Shown in pieces: positions 53,884 to 64,000 of a stretch of 64,000 bases of DNA; the stretch's first letter is position 1; every line of letters starts with the position of its first letter. The notes below the pieces were generated by a model that was not told the origin of the DNA, did no database searches, and worked only from the letters and a program-made list of their open reading frames with translations. Made by a program: the position numbers and the translations under genes. The DNA is from Xestospongia bergquistia (taxonomy: Eukaryota; Porifera; Demospongiae; Haplosclerida; Petrosiidae): the NCBI GenBank assembly GCA_963965975.1, contig OZ014419.1, positions 186,001 through 250,000 of the forward strand. Reading direction: 5' to 3'.

Positions 53884-56703
53884 TGTACAAATAACACAAA
53901 TAATTACTAACTTTTGATGATATCTTTGGAGGTTCTTTACCAATAACAAAACATTCAGGAGGCAAATACCTGTACAAACACAATAAAATCCAAACACATA
54001 TTAAGAGTAAAACCCTATATAATTTACCAATATGTTCCTGCTCCTTGTGATGTTAATTCCATACCATCTGGTCCATCGTGTTCAACAATTTTACTGAGAC
54101 CAAAATCAGTGATCTTAGCTTCAAAACTGAATATTCCAGAACCCAATAATATATTACCTACATGTACATGTATCACAAGTACATGTATATGTATGTATGT
54201 ATGTCTATGTACCTGGTTTGAGATCAAAGTGAATTATCGGAGGTTTTATTTCATTTAAATATTTTAATGCACTCATTGTTTGTATCATGACACTACGAGC
54301 CTAAAATAGTAACAGAAAATGAGTCATTATCAAATAATTATAATTACTTCTTTTTCAGGAATTGCCTTGTTTTGTTTCAATAAAAAGTCTAAATCATTAC
54401 CGCTAACAAACTCTAACACTGTACAAAACCTAACACATGATAATCCACTATATAATACTGCAGTATATAGGATTACTTACGAGTTAGCATCTATTTCAAA
54501 TACATCATAGAGTTTAACAATATGCTACATGATGATATCATATACAATGATGTCATAACGATGAAACTTACTTACCGGATGATCAAGTTTCTTGTGAATA
54601 TTATATTCTCTCAATGCATGTCTAAGCAACGACGATATTGGTTGTCATGGTAACAAGTAAGCCCTTCTTACTTAATATAATTAGCTTTTTTATCTTCCTT
54701 CCATTCCATACTTAATTGATGTATTTTACATGCTACATATCTTTGCTCAACTAAATCATAACCCTATTATATGAGAGATAATTGTAAGTGGGTGTGTTTG
54801 ACCACTCCCACCTTATGGACTTCACTGAAACCTCCTTTTCCGATAAGATGTAATAGTAGATAACGATTATTTAGTGTTGGTTGATCATTGAATCTATAAT
54901 TAAGGGGGTGGAGCTTTATATTACAATATAATGAACCTTGAATTATCTTCAGCTACAATTCTCTTCAATTCTCTAATATGTAAACTTCTCTCTCTCTCTA
55001 ACTTTTCCTTTAACTGAGCCAGATTAGCTTCTTCCTGATACAGTGGTGTCATTATGATGTCACAATGATGCAATCAAATACACCTTCTTTAAAGCAGCTG
55101 CTCTCAATTTTAATATTTCGTCCTTTTCCAGAAAATCTGACAAACTCATACTATTAGTATTAAGGGGGTGGAGTCAATGAAATAATACTACATAATAACT
55201 GCTGACCTAGGCATTTGTGGTTTAACAAAACCTTCTGTATCTTGAGTGGGAGATTGCTTACCTCCTTTTATTTTACCTAACATGTTATATGTCAGAACTA
55301 CATATACTGTAAATGTCTTCTCCTGACCTGAACTGGTTGAAGCAGTCTTTCGTTTCGCTATAAGTTTCCTTTGTTTTTCAAGTTCTTCCTTTTGCTGTAC
55401 AATAGCTGACTGCTTATGTGTGAGCTCTTGAAATGCAAATCCGTCTGTCCAAGTTTCCACAAACTGAGTCCCTTCTCTACAATAATCATACAATGATGAA
55501 TATGTAATGTATCATACTTGCCACCTTCTTACCTTTGAGTAATAAATCGTCCTAATTTCAATTGATTACGTATGCTTTCCTCTCGAAGTTGCTTTTTAAC
55601 TGAAAGACACTACATCACATGACAGTCATGTGACTAATTGCTAATATTAAATGAAAATGTACCTTTTCAATGAGTAATGCCTTAATAACTTCAATACACT
55701 ACATAATAATACAAGAGGTTACCATGGTAACATCAAGAGGTTGTCATAGTAACAATACAAGTACCTACCTTGTCCAATTTGGCTGTTGTTTCATCTAATT
55801 TTAATTGACTTGTGGTTACATAGCTCTCAAGTTGTGCAACCCTCTATTTATAAAATTAAAAGTGATATGTTCTATTTATAGTAGCATACTTTTTGTAGTA
55901 TTTCTTTGTCTTCTTCATGTTCAGATGATTGTTGATGTAATTGATGTATATCTTGTAAACTAAGATCAGTCTACAGATAATCTTCATTAATAAAGTCAAA
56001 TATAAGTCCTCAATTACTTGTATAGTTGCATTGGATGTTGAAATATTCTCAAACTGTAATCTGCTTTGAGCTTTACTGGGAAAATATTCATTAATTTTCT
56101 TTAAAGGGTCAAGTTTAGGACTTTTCCCTAATGGATCATATAAGAAATTATATGATAGTCACATGTGAACACATGATAGTCCAGTGATTATCACATGACA
56201 TTTCAAGATTATCACTAGATGTTTTATGAAACTCAACCTATTTTCTGTGATCCATTTTCATTTTCTGCTAGGGATCTTTTACGAACTCGACCAAATTTCA
56301 TTTTATCAGATGACTAATGTACACGTAAATATAATAATTAACTCTCTAATGACTTACTTCTTCTTGATCACCCAAATTAGATGCATTACTTATATTGGAA
56401 TCTGCTGTAGACTAGTGGGAGGAGTCAGCTACAATGTTATAACCACACCCACTTACTGATCCTACTAATCTGCCAGTAAAACGAGCTTCAAGGAGTTCTC
56501 GCTTCTGTGGATCCAATGACTCGATTTCAAATGATACACTGTCAGCTAAGGAGAAAGAAAAGATCATGTTACACATCACACAATCACTCACACATGATCA
56601 AATCCAGTTCACTTGCAGCAGCATCATTTGTTATTCCACTGCCCTGACTTCCAGGGAGATGATCGTCTCCATCTGGCCAACCACTTTCTTGATCGATATC
56701 CAT
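53202..56703 (-). CDS. TLK: Tousled-like serine/threonine kinase
   Basis: Nuclear kinase that phosphorylates ASF1 and supports chromatin assembly in S phase. The ATG at 56703 gives [20 protein letters not shown]. Next come [20 protein letters not shown], a Ser-rich part and coiled-coil segments ([33 protein letters not shown]) for dimerisation. TLK-specific [20 protein letters not shown] follows. The kinase starts [20 protein letters not shown], then [54 protein letters not shown] and [20 protein letters not shown], and ends [16 protein letters not shown] with a short tail. The HFDLKP loop and the [11 protein letters not shown] block are family hallmarks. The final intron region holds a 25-bp minisatellite. 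The start is 117 bp from the NOL11 ATG. Confidence 0.95.
53536..53770. repeat. 25-bp minisatellite in a TLK intron
   Basis: About nine copies of TACATTGGTGTAATGGTCTA plus ATGGG, strictly 25 bp except one 24-bp unit. Variation is nearly confined to TACATT versus TATATT. It lies between two kinase-domain exons and has no spacers. A (TAA)n run lies at about 53851-53882. Confidence 0.95.
55718..55753. promoter_or_regulatory. Two X-box-like palindromes in TLK introns
   Basis: GTTACCATGGTAAC (55718-55731) is a perfect match to the RFX consensus, and GTTGTCATAGTAAC (55740-55753) follows nine bases later. A further GTTGTCATGGTAAC lies at 54641-54654. Their intronic position makes a promoter role doubtful. 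Confidence 0.3.
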
Positions 56704-56820
56704 TTCTCTGAGGTATGTCCCTAGTAAGTATACGGAGTACAATAATTTCCCCCATTATATTTATGTATAAATTTCAGAACATTTCCGTTTATCTCCGTAT
56801 ATATTTTAACCACGTGGAAG
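56704..56820. promoter_or_regulatory. TLK/NOL11 bidirectional promoter
   Basis: 117 bp between the start codons. Seen: TACGGAG at about 56731-56737, TTTCCGTTTATC directly followed by TCCGTATA at 56782-56799, and CACGTG at 56811-56816, four bases before the NOL11 ATG. The TTTCCG/TCCGTA pair recurs upstream of MORN1, and a related TTTCCGTATAC lies before SARNP. Confidence 0.5.
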
Positions 56821-59380
56821 ATGGTAGAAGTGAAAGAAGCTGTTACTTTTGGAGAAGCAGGAGGGACAAAATGTATTGGTGTGACTTCTGGAAGAGATGA
56901 TACAGAACTTGTATTCTCATTTTGTAATGGAATGGTTGCAGTCTATGATGTATGTTATATACCAAGTATAGATGTAATAATTTCTATTGTAGATTCACAC
57001 ACAAAGATGTACAAAGACCTGGCAACTCAGTGTAGCTGACACATTGACCATATCAGCAACGTTTGACCTTATAACAAATCTCTATAATGCTGTAAAGAAT
57101 AATAATGTTAGCGATGTCATATTGATGTAATAAGCATTTGTGATCACTTGTGTAGGCTTTATTACAATGGAAACATGATGTTGACTGGACATCAGAATTC
57201 ACTGTAACACAGGTATATATATATATATTTAGAACTTGTGTAATTTCTTTGCAGCTTCAACACAGAGTTCACTCTTTGTTGACTCCACCTATAACCACTC
57301 CCACAAGATCTCCAATAATTGTATACGAGAATGGAATCATTGAAATAGGCAATACTAAAAAAGAAATAAGGAATTCGAAAAGAAAGAAAGGAAGGAATAT
57401 GAAGTAGGCATAAGAACACAAAAGGATTCTGGTTTATGTACTCTCTCCAGTGTAGTTACAGCTCTATGTTGGAAAAGTGATACATTATGTCATGTGATTG
57501 TCATGTGCCTGCTCTCACAAGGTAGTTATTGCTCTGTGATATATAATATTAATGATGGGGAGATAGAAGAAAAGGGAACTACAGAATTGAAGGTATCTCT
57601 TGTGTAATATAATAGTACATTATTGTGTGCCTCTGTAGAACTTTGGTGAACTAGTTGCCATGGAAACATTTGGATCATTCCTAATTACATTATGTAAGTA
57701 TTTAGTTGTGACATACAACATTAAGTTATTATTTAGGGAGTTCTGGAATGATTTATAAAACAAATGTTGATGAAATTATGACATCATCTTCCTACTCACT
57801 ACACCATCTTGTAAAACTGGACACACAATCCAGTCCAACTGGTTTGGTTGCTATTAACAGTGACTATTTTGCAGTAATATCTGAGTCAATATTACAAGTA
57901 TATGATACCAAATATGGTACATTGCAAACATCAAAAAAAGTAGACACAATCACCTCAAATTTTAAAGTAAGATATCTAATATTTCATTATTAATATTAAT
58001 TGCTCTTATTCTTAGCTTGCTTGTTGCCATGGTTACTTGTTTGTCCCCTCTTCCTCCCCTGGTATTAGTGGATATCCTGTAATCTGTAGCACTAATATAA
58101 CTTTAGCCACTGCTCTGGGAAGATCATGTCATGTCCAGTCAGTTCATTCACAAGTAACTGAGTATTGGATTTAACAAATAACTTTAAAGAGTATATTTTT
58201 AGTGGACAAGTAAAAAAAAAGAGAAGACTGAATGTAATCATCAACTAGTTAATGATTGGTTTGATAAGGTAATCTGATCATTGTTGATAGCTCATTAAAT
58301 TTTTAATATTAGGAGGATATATTGAAGAGTTGTCAGCTATTAATAGAGGACCCCACCTCTTTCTCACGTCCAGAGGTGATGTCCAAACTGACTTTTATTG
58401 TTGAAATGTTATTAGACGTAAAAGAGGTGTGGCCTCACAGTGAACTTAGTGCACTGGTTGAAGCTAAAGCTTTTCCAGTAAAGTATGTATAAAGATAATT
58501 AATTATTTATTCATAAGTATCCTCCTAGTTTTACTGCCACATTACTAGAGCAATGTCTAGTTCATTCTGATTGGGTATGATCTCAAATTAACAGTGTTAA
58601 CATGTTTTGTCAATGTATCAATAGGTATTAATAACATCAACTCTACACAATATTGATTGCGTTCCTGAGAGAGCTATAGTGATGGTATTACTGGCAATCT
58701 TAGAGTAAGTTAGTTGTTAGTACATTATATTTAACATATCTTCACTGTATAGATTAAATGATGATATTATTATTAAGATACAGTCCAGTATTTACACAAA
58801 GACCGATCTACTGTATCCTTAATACATGTAAATTAATGTAATATTATATGTAGAGATGCTACTACATGTATAACAACATGTATGTACATGTAAATATACG
58901 ACCCTTGACACATTACAAAGTTGTCTTGTTCTTTCTCTCCCAAAAAATGACACTCTAATACAACAACCACTTGCAAAATTGTCACAAGACCACCTTTTAG
59001 TGGGTGTGGTATTTATCTTAGCTAATTAATTGACTATTGTTATTCTCTAGACCTTATTAACATTTTTAGCTGAAAGGATTGATGGGTGTATCTTTTTGAC
59101 CACACCCACTTCAGTCCTTCATCATAGTGATGTTCTGGATTGGCTTGGTCTAATTCTTGATACCCATTTTACCAGTCTAATTCTTATACCAAGTGCCCGT
59201 CCATTTCTGTTGAAATTAAGAAGAAAAATTGAAGCACATATAACCTTTTTTTCTCACCTTAATTCTACTCTTACCCAAACAGCCAGTTTACAAACACAAC
59301 TTGCAAATAAATTTGCAAGAGAACAGTGGTATTATAAATTAGACAAAGTTAATTTGAAGAAGAATTTGGGAAAAAATTAA
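56821..59380 (+). CDS. NOL11: Nucleolar protein 11
   Basis: Component of the t-UTP/UTP-A group that supports rDNA transcription and early pre-18S rRNA processing in the nucleolus. The ATG at 56821 gives MVEVKEAVTFGEAGGTKCIG and FSFCNGMVAVYD (first propeller strands). Then RTWQLSVADTLTISATFD-like sequence and ALLQWKHDVDWTSEFTVTQ. The exon at 57740 reads GMIYKTNVDEIMTSSSYSLH and TSPTGLVAINSDYFAVISES-like propeller sequence with YDTKYGTLQTSKK, matching human FQTLQTSKE. Later exons are helical (PEVMSKLTFIVEMLLDVKEV). The last exon HHSDVLDWLGLILDTHFTSL aligns with human MDWICLLLDAHFTVVV and identifies the gene. Stop TAA at 59380, 35 bp from the ANKAR stop. Confidence 0.85.
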
Positions 59381-59415
59381 TATAACATTAAAACTTAACT
59401 AATTATTTTAAAATA

Positions 59416-62400
59416 TTAAGTGGCATCTTCTTTGTTTTTATGAAGTGTTAATTTTCGTTGTGTAAGTAGACCCATACTAGCTGACTGAGAAGAAAGATAA
59501 CCTGGAACACCACCAGCTATAGAAGGAAATGTATGGAGATGAAGTCGCTTCTTTGTAACAGGTCCCTTGCGTCCATATTCAAGTGTCCAAGGTTCACTTT
59601 GAGCTCCTAAATCAAAAGTGACATTATGTCATAATATTTGCAATATATAAACTTACCAGAGATTTTAGATTTCCAGCCTTGCCCTACAGCAGGTCCACCA
59701 TGTTTCTCTAAACTAAGTAATAATATGAAAAATACTGATAAATAGTCCTATTACCTCAATGAGGGTAGACCAGCTTTTTCTGAGCTAATCCATTCATCCA
59801 TAAAGTGAGTTGACACTGAAATATTCTGGAGATACTTTTGAAATACTCTATACAGTTCAGGCTCTGAACGGAACTGTCCACGAATTAATCTTGAAGCTTG
59901 AGGTAGGTAAGTGAAGAATCCTAAAGCTGCACTGGCTGCTTCTTCTAATGGTGGATTATTGGATAGAAGACAATCTAAGAGAGGAGTAACTGCTCCAGCC
60001 ATAACAGTAGCTAATGGAATCCCTTCTTTACAGCGACCTAAACAGGCTAAAAATTCAGCACATAATAATTTGGTTCTCTCTTGAGGTGATGCCATAAGTT
60101 GGACTAATAACTTGATACCGTGAATACTGGCTTCAACATCTTTGAGTCCTATTAGGAGCTTTGATAGTATCACTAATTGAAAGGCTGCATGAGCTTGATG
60201 TATCTCATCATTTGAACACAAGAGATCATTGAAATTAGAGATGTTGATGTTGCCTTGAGATTTAAGTAAATGTAACTTCTTTGGATTATTGTATACAAAA
60301 ATTGAGAGAGCATATCCAGCTAATAAGCGTACTTCAATTTCACTTGAGCCAAGTAGTTTGAGGAGAGAGAAATAAGAAAACTCCACAGATTGTTGAGATA
60401 ACTTGTGTTCATTCTCAGGATTATGTAGAATTAATTTGGCTAAAGTGCAAGCAGCTTTAACACGAATTACTTCAGCCAAAGGTGACATTACTAAAGCTGT
60501 GAGTATAGTCATACCACGAGCATCAACAATAGCTTTCTGTAGAATTGTATTAGGTATGAGGCCTGGTTTAGTTAACAGTGAGCCAAGAGTATGCAAGATA
60601 CTAAGGTAGACTTGTTCTGATGTTTGGCTGAGCAGAACTTCAACTAATGGTAAAATACCTCCAAGCTCAGCAATTTTACTTTGATTATCACCAAGCTCTG
60701 TTGCCAGTGTACTTATGGCCTCAGAGCAGACATATTCTAATTTTTGATCTTTCAAAGCCATCAAGTCCACTAATGTATCGATTCCCATAAAATTAGCAAT
60801 ATTACGACGACTCTCAATTTGTGAGCCAGCTATAGCCCAGAGTGCAGATGCACCACAAACTTTAACTTCAGCATTACGTACTTTGAGCAGCCGACGAAGC
60901 AAAATCATACACTGAGATGAAAGAGCCTCGTTTTGTAATATCTTTTGAGCTTCAATACATTCATAAGCCAGAGACTCAATAGCATGTGCAGCATTACAGT
61001 GAACAGATGTTATCTTAGAACGAAGAAGGGAAACCAAAGGATCTACAATGCCTTCTTCAAGAGCAGTAAGTTGGTTGTCTCGACAACCATTCAATAATAC
61101 CTGTAAGAACAATAATCATTATCATGTTTGAGACATAAAAGTTTACTGACCTGGAGGCTAGCTGCAGCACAACCTTGAACACACATCAGAGGTGCCGTGA
61201 GGAGTGAAATAAGTGGAGTAAGACTGCAAACATCTCGAACTAAACCTTTGTTCTCAGCATTTTCCATTCCTAGTATACCCAAACATGCTGTGGCATAAAG
61301 CTGGACATCATCCTGCAGTGATGTTAACAATTGAACAAGTACTTGTATACCACCATTGGCTGCAATAGACTGTTGTTGGTTAGAGCTCTCAGAAGCAAGA
61401 TCACATAGGACAATGAGAGCACAAGATTGAAGACGATCATCAGTCGAAGAAAGGTGCTTTATTAATATAGGAATTGCTGATACTAGATTAGTAGTAACAT
61501 CCGGGTAATGTGATATATCCGCTAAGACTTGAACTGCTAGGAGTTTCATTTTCTCATCTGGTGAGCTGGCTAACTTAACTAACAGATCCACTGCACCTAT
61601 ATCTAGTAGCAGATTATAACAATTAGGATTCCATCTGATGAGGCAGTCCAGTACACATGCACAGGCTTGTGGTGAACCAGATGTAATCTCATCCTTTAAC
61701 ATGTCAGACAATGTCTCCCATAGAGGCAGAGCAGGGCTATTGAGAGTGACTAGAAACTGAAGGACATTAATGTGATATTTGACTGTAGCAATATGAACAA
61801 TATTGCAATCATTACTATTAGTAGCAGAAAGATCAGCTTGAAATTTAACGAGACATTTGATGGCATCTAATGCTCCGTTTTGAGCTGCTAAGAGAAGAGG
61901 TGTTGTCTTATTTCTTCCACATGTCATTGAATTAACACAGGACTCATCTAAATCAACAAAGTGTTTGATAATGGTGCTATAATTATGATAGGCAGCATGA
62001 TGGACAGGAGACCAACCATCATCATCAATGACATCCAATTGAGCACCATGTTTTAACAGACAGCAAACAGAATCCAGATCACCACTTTTAGTAGCTAGAT
62101 GAAGAGCAAAAGTGGATGTAGAAGAGTCTGCTGGACACTGGCAGGGCTGGTTAGGATCCGCGTCATGATGTAAGAGGAGAGACAATATTTCAGCTTGACC
62201 TTGAGCTGCAGCATAATGTATTAATGCCATGCCATCTTCTTCAGGTTTGTTGATGCGAGTTTTGGTACATCTTTTAAGTAGAGCTGACACTGGACCAGTC
62301 AACCCTTTATCGATACAAGGTCGCAGTGAAACATTGATTGTTTTCAATTTTGAGGCTTGCCTTGGACCTAATGGACGTCGTAAAAACTCTTGGACTCGAC

Positions 62401-63862
62401 TGTCAGAAATGGGAGGGAGTTTCATGCACTGAGACTTTAATTCCTGTGCCATAGCATGGATCCAACGAGGGAATTTAGGATAGTAATCCGCTAATTTAAG
62501 TGTGATCAATGTATAGGTCTGTTTATTGACAGTAACTGTCATAGCTTCCTTTCCACGGCTCAATGCTTTTGTTAAAAGCTTCTCTTTTTGTTTCTTTAAC
62601 TCTTCATTAAGAGGTACAACAGATACTTGTTGTTTATGAAAAATGATGCCACCATTGGCACTGGAGCAATGATTGTTAAAACTGTAAGGTGACCAATGAG
62701 ATGACTTGGTTGGAAGAAATGGTGGTACTTCTCTGTCAGTGTTTAAGAGATCACAGTTCATTGGTGGTTGTAATTGATTGAAGTCTATTGTTTTATGTTT
62801 CTGTTTCAAGGTTGCTAATAATAGAATCAGAAATGAAGCAAATTGTAACAGTTCAATATTGTGAGCTATTGAAGATTTCTTTGTCAAATGACTGCTCACA
62901 AAGTCAATTTGTTTTTGTAAATAAATATGTAAGTAAGAGAAGAGGTCTTTGCCATTCTCTTTTGTATCGTATGCCTTTACTTTAGTATAGATATCATAGC
63001 TAGGATTTAACACAAGAAGACTACCACATTGTTGTATGCTGGACTGACTAAATGCAACACCAATGCTACTTTGTTCCAAATATCGCAAAAAGACATCTCG
63101 ACTGACATGTTGTATATTCCGCATTTGATCTTCACCTGTGCTGAGTCGAAATGACAGGTTTGAAGCAGACAGATCATGGTCAACTAGTTTTGGTGGATAA
63201 CGATAATATGGGACGTGTTGTTCAGTGTACAAGTTAGAACCTAGTTCTTTGTCGTCCTCCATATTCATCATACCATGCTCAACATACAGACTATGAAGAC
63301 CTGCTGGATTCTCGGAAGCAACTTTGCGCCATTTCTCATTGAGCCTTGTTCTCTTTTCGCGCTGCGAGACAATGGAACCATGTAATAGACTTTTAATGAA
63401 GTAGTCAAGTGAGAATAGAGACTGGCCTAAGAAGGTATCTGCATAGGCTGATGGTAGAAAGCAAGCCATGCTATTGTCATGATTGGTTTCCAAGGTAACT
63501 GAGGGTGTCTGATTGAAGACGTATATACCTACCACAAGCTCCCTGACAAGTTGATGCAGTTCTTGTGCACTAAAGTGTTTGCTGCATTGTTGAGTATGAG
63601 GGATAGCTAGTACATAGACATCATCCACATCAGGAGGTGATAACCCTATTAAATAAAGAGAATATTCATGTTATAATTGGAACACGAGCAAGCTACCTTG
63701 CAACCATGGAGTAATGTTAGCTTGATCATTATTGCTGCACAGAAACCAGTCTGTCTCCAAGAGAGCGCCTGCATGATATAACAAGGATTTGTCTACCTTC
63801 TCAAAATACTGGCTGGCTTTTTTGTTAGCTTGAACGACTTCTTCAGCAACCTTACTGCTCAT
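59416..63862 (-). CDS. ANKAR: Ankyrin and armadillo repeat-containing protein
   Basis: Protein of about 1430 residues in six or so exons; two are very large (61140-63650 and 59750-61100). The ATG at 63862 gives MSSKVAEEVVQANKKASQYF. A unique N-terminal region follows (DTFLGQSLFSLDYFIKSLLH; REKRTRLNEKWRKV). Ankyrin repeats come next (DGMALIHYAAAQGQAEILSL; FALHLATKSGDLDSVCCLLK; DGWSPVHHAAYHNYSTIIKH; TPLLLAAQNGALDAIKCLVK), then many armadillo repeats (AVQVLADISHYPDVTTNLVS; GASALWAIAGSQIESRRNIA; AASAALGFFTYLPQASRLIR). The tail ends GQGWKSKIS, LEYGRKGPVTKKRLHLHTF and LLTQRKLTLHKNKEDAT. Ankyrin followed by armadillo in one chain is the ANKAR layout. An X-box 22 bp upstream suggests regulation by RFX factors. 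Confidence 0.88.
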
Positions 63863-63883
63863 CTCGCTCGTTTGTGCGATCCG

Positions 63884-63897
63884 GTTACCATGGTAAC
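63884..63897. promoter_or_regulatory. Perfect X-box upstream of ANKAR
   Basis: GTTACCATGGTAAC is a fully palindromic match to the RFX-binding X-box (GTNRCC-N-RGYAAC), 22 bp before the ANKAR ATG. RFX factors drive ciliary genes across animals. The same palindrome also occurs in introns here, so position is the main argument. From 63898 to the end of the window nothing else is seen. Confidence 0.5.
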
Positions 63898-64000
63898 GAG
63901 CCAGACTTTAAATTGTGCTTTATAATAATTATTATAGTAATACAAAGATTAGTTATAATGTCTTTTCTATTTGTCGACTTTATTTTGCTCTATTTTGTCT

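Overview
The window is nuclear DNA of an animal. The genes are intron-rich and compact, with many introns of about 45-100 bp and GT-AG ends. The DNA is AT-rich, and neighbouring genes are separated by tens to a few hundred bases. Orthologues recognised by protein sequence (CYP51, LSS, LIG4, CNTLN, MORN1, ANKAR, GTF3C4, NOL11, TLK, CDK12/13, TTC19) fit a basal metazoan that makes its own sterols. Insects and nematodes are excluded by the CYP51-LSS pair. Gene density and composition suggest a demosponge of the Amphimedon type; this species call is inference.

Layout: 1-6.2 kb holds the 5' part of CYP51 (minus), divergent from lanosterol synthase LSS (plus), which converges on a MORN2-like gene. 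6.2-8.1 kb is gene-poor and carries copy 1 of an unclassified 437-bp repeat. 8.1-18.9 kb holds centlein (CNTLN, minus) head to head with DNA ligase IV (LIG4, plus). 19.2-25.6 kb holds LSM5, a small unrecognised and possibly mitochondrial gene, eEF1B and MORN1. 25.7-30.2 kb is a rearranged block: two zinc-finger genes of unknown function, duplicated promoter-side segments, repeat copy 2 and an inverted pseudogene fragment. 30.2-32.6 kb is ABCF2. 32.7-35.1 kb holds decayed exon-like sequence and an ATCC satellite. 35.4-39.3 kb holds TTC19 and three tandem histidine-phosphatase genes. 39.4-48.3 kb holds a WH1-like/proline-rich gene and a CDK12/13 kinase. 48.5-53.1 kb holds YAE1, GTF3C4 and SARNP. 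53.2-63.9 kb holds TLK, NOL11 and ANKAR.

The dominant organisational feature is the divergent gene pair. Seven head-to-head pairs have start codons only 59-249 bp apart: CYP51/LSS, CNTLN/LIG4, LSM5/unknown, TTC19/phosphatase, CDK12/YAE1, GTF3C4/SARNP and TLK/NOL11. Two pairs share a theme: CYP51 and LSS act in one sterol pathway and their shared promoter has SREBP-like and CCAAT sites, and GTF3C4/SARNP both act in nuclear RNA metabolism. Promoters of four translation or RNA genes (LSM5, EEF1B, ABCF2, NOL11) carry CACGTG 4-28 bp before the ATG. ANKAR has a perfect RFX-type X-box just upstream.

All coordinates are gene-level spans from start codon to stop codon including introns. Splice sites were read by eye from GT/AG and homology. 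No viral or toxin genes were recognised.
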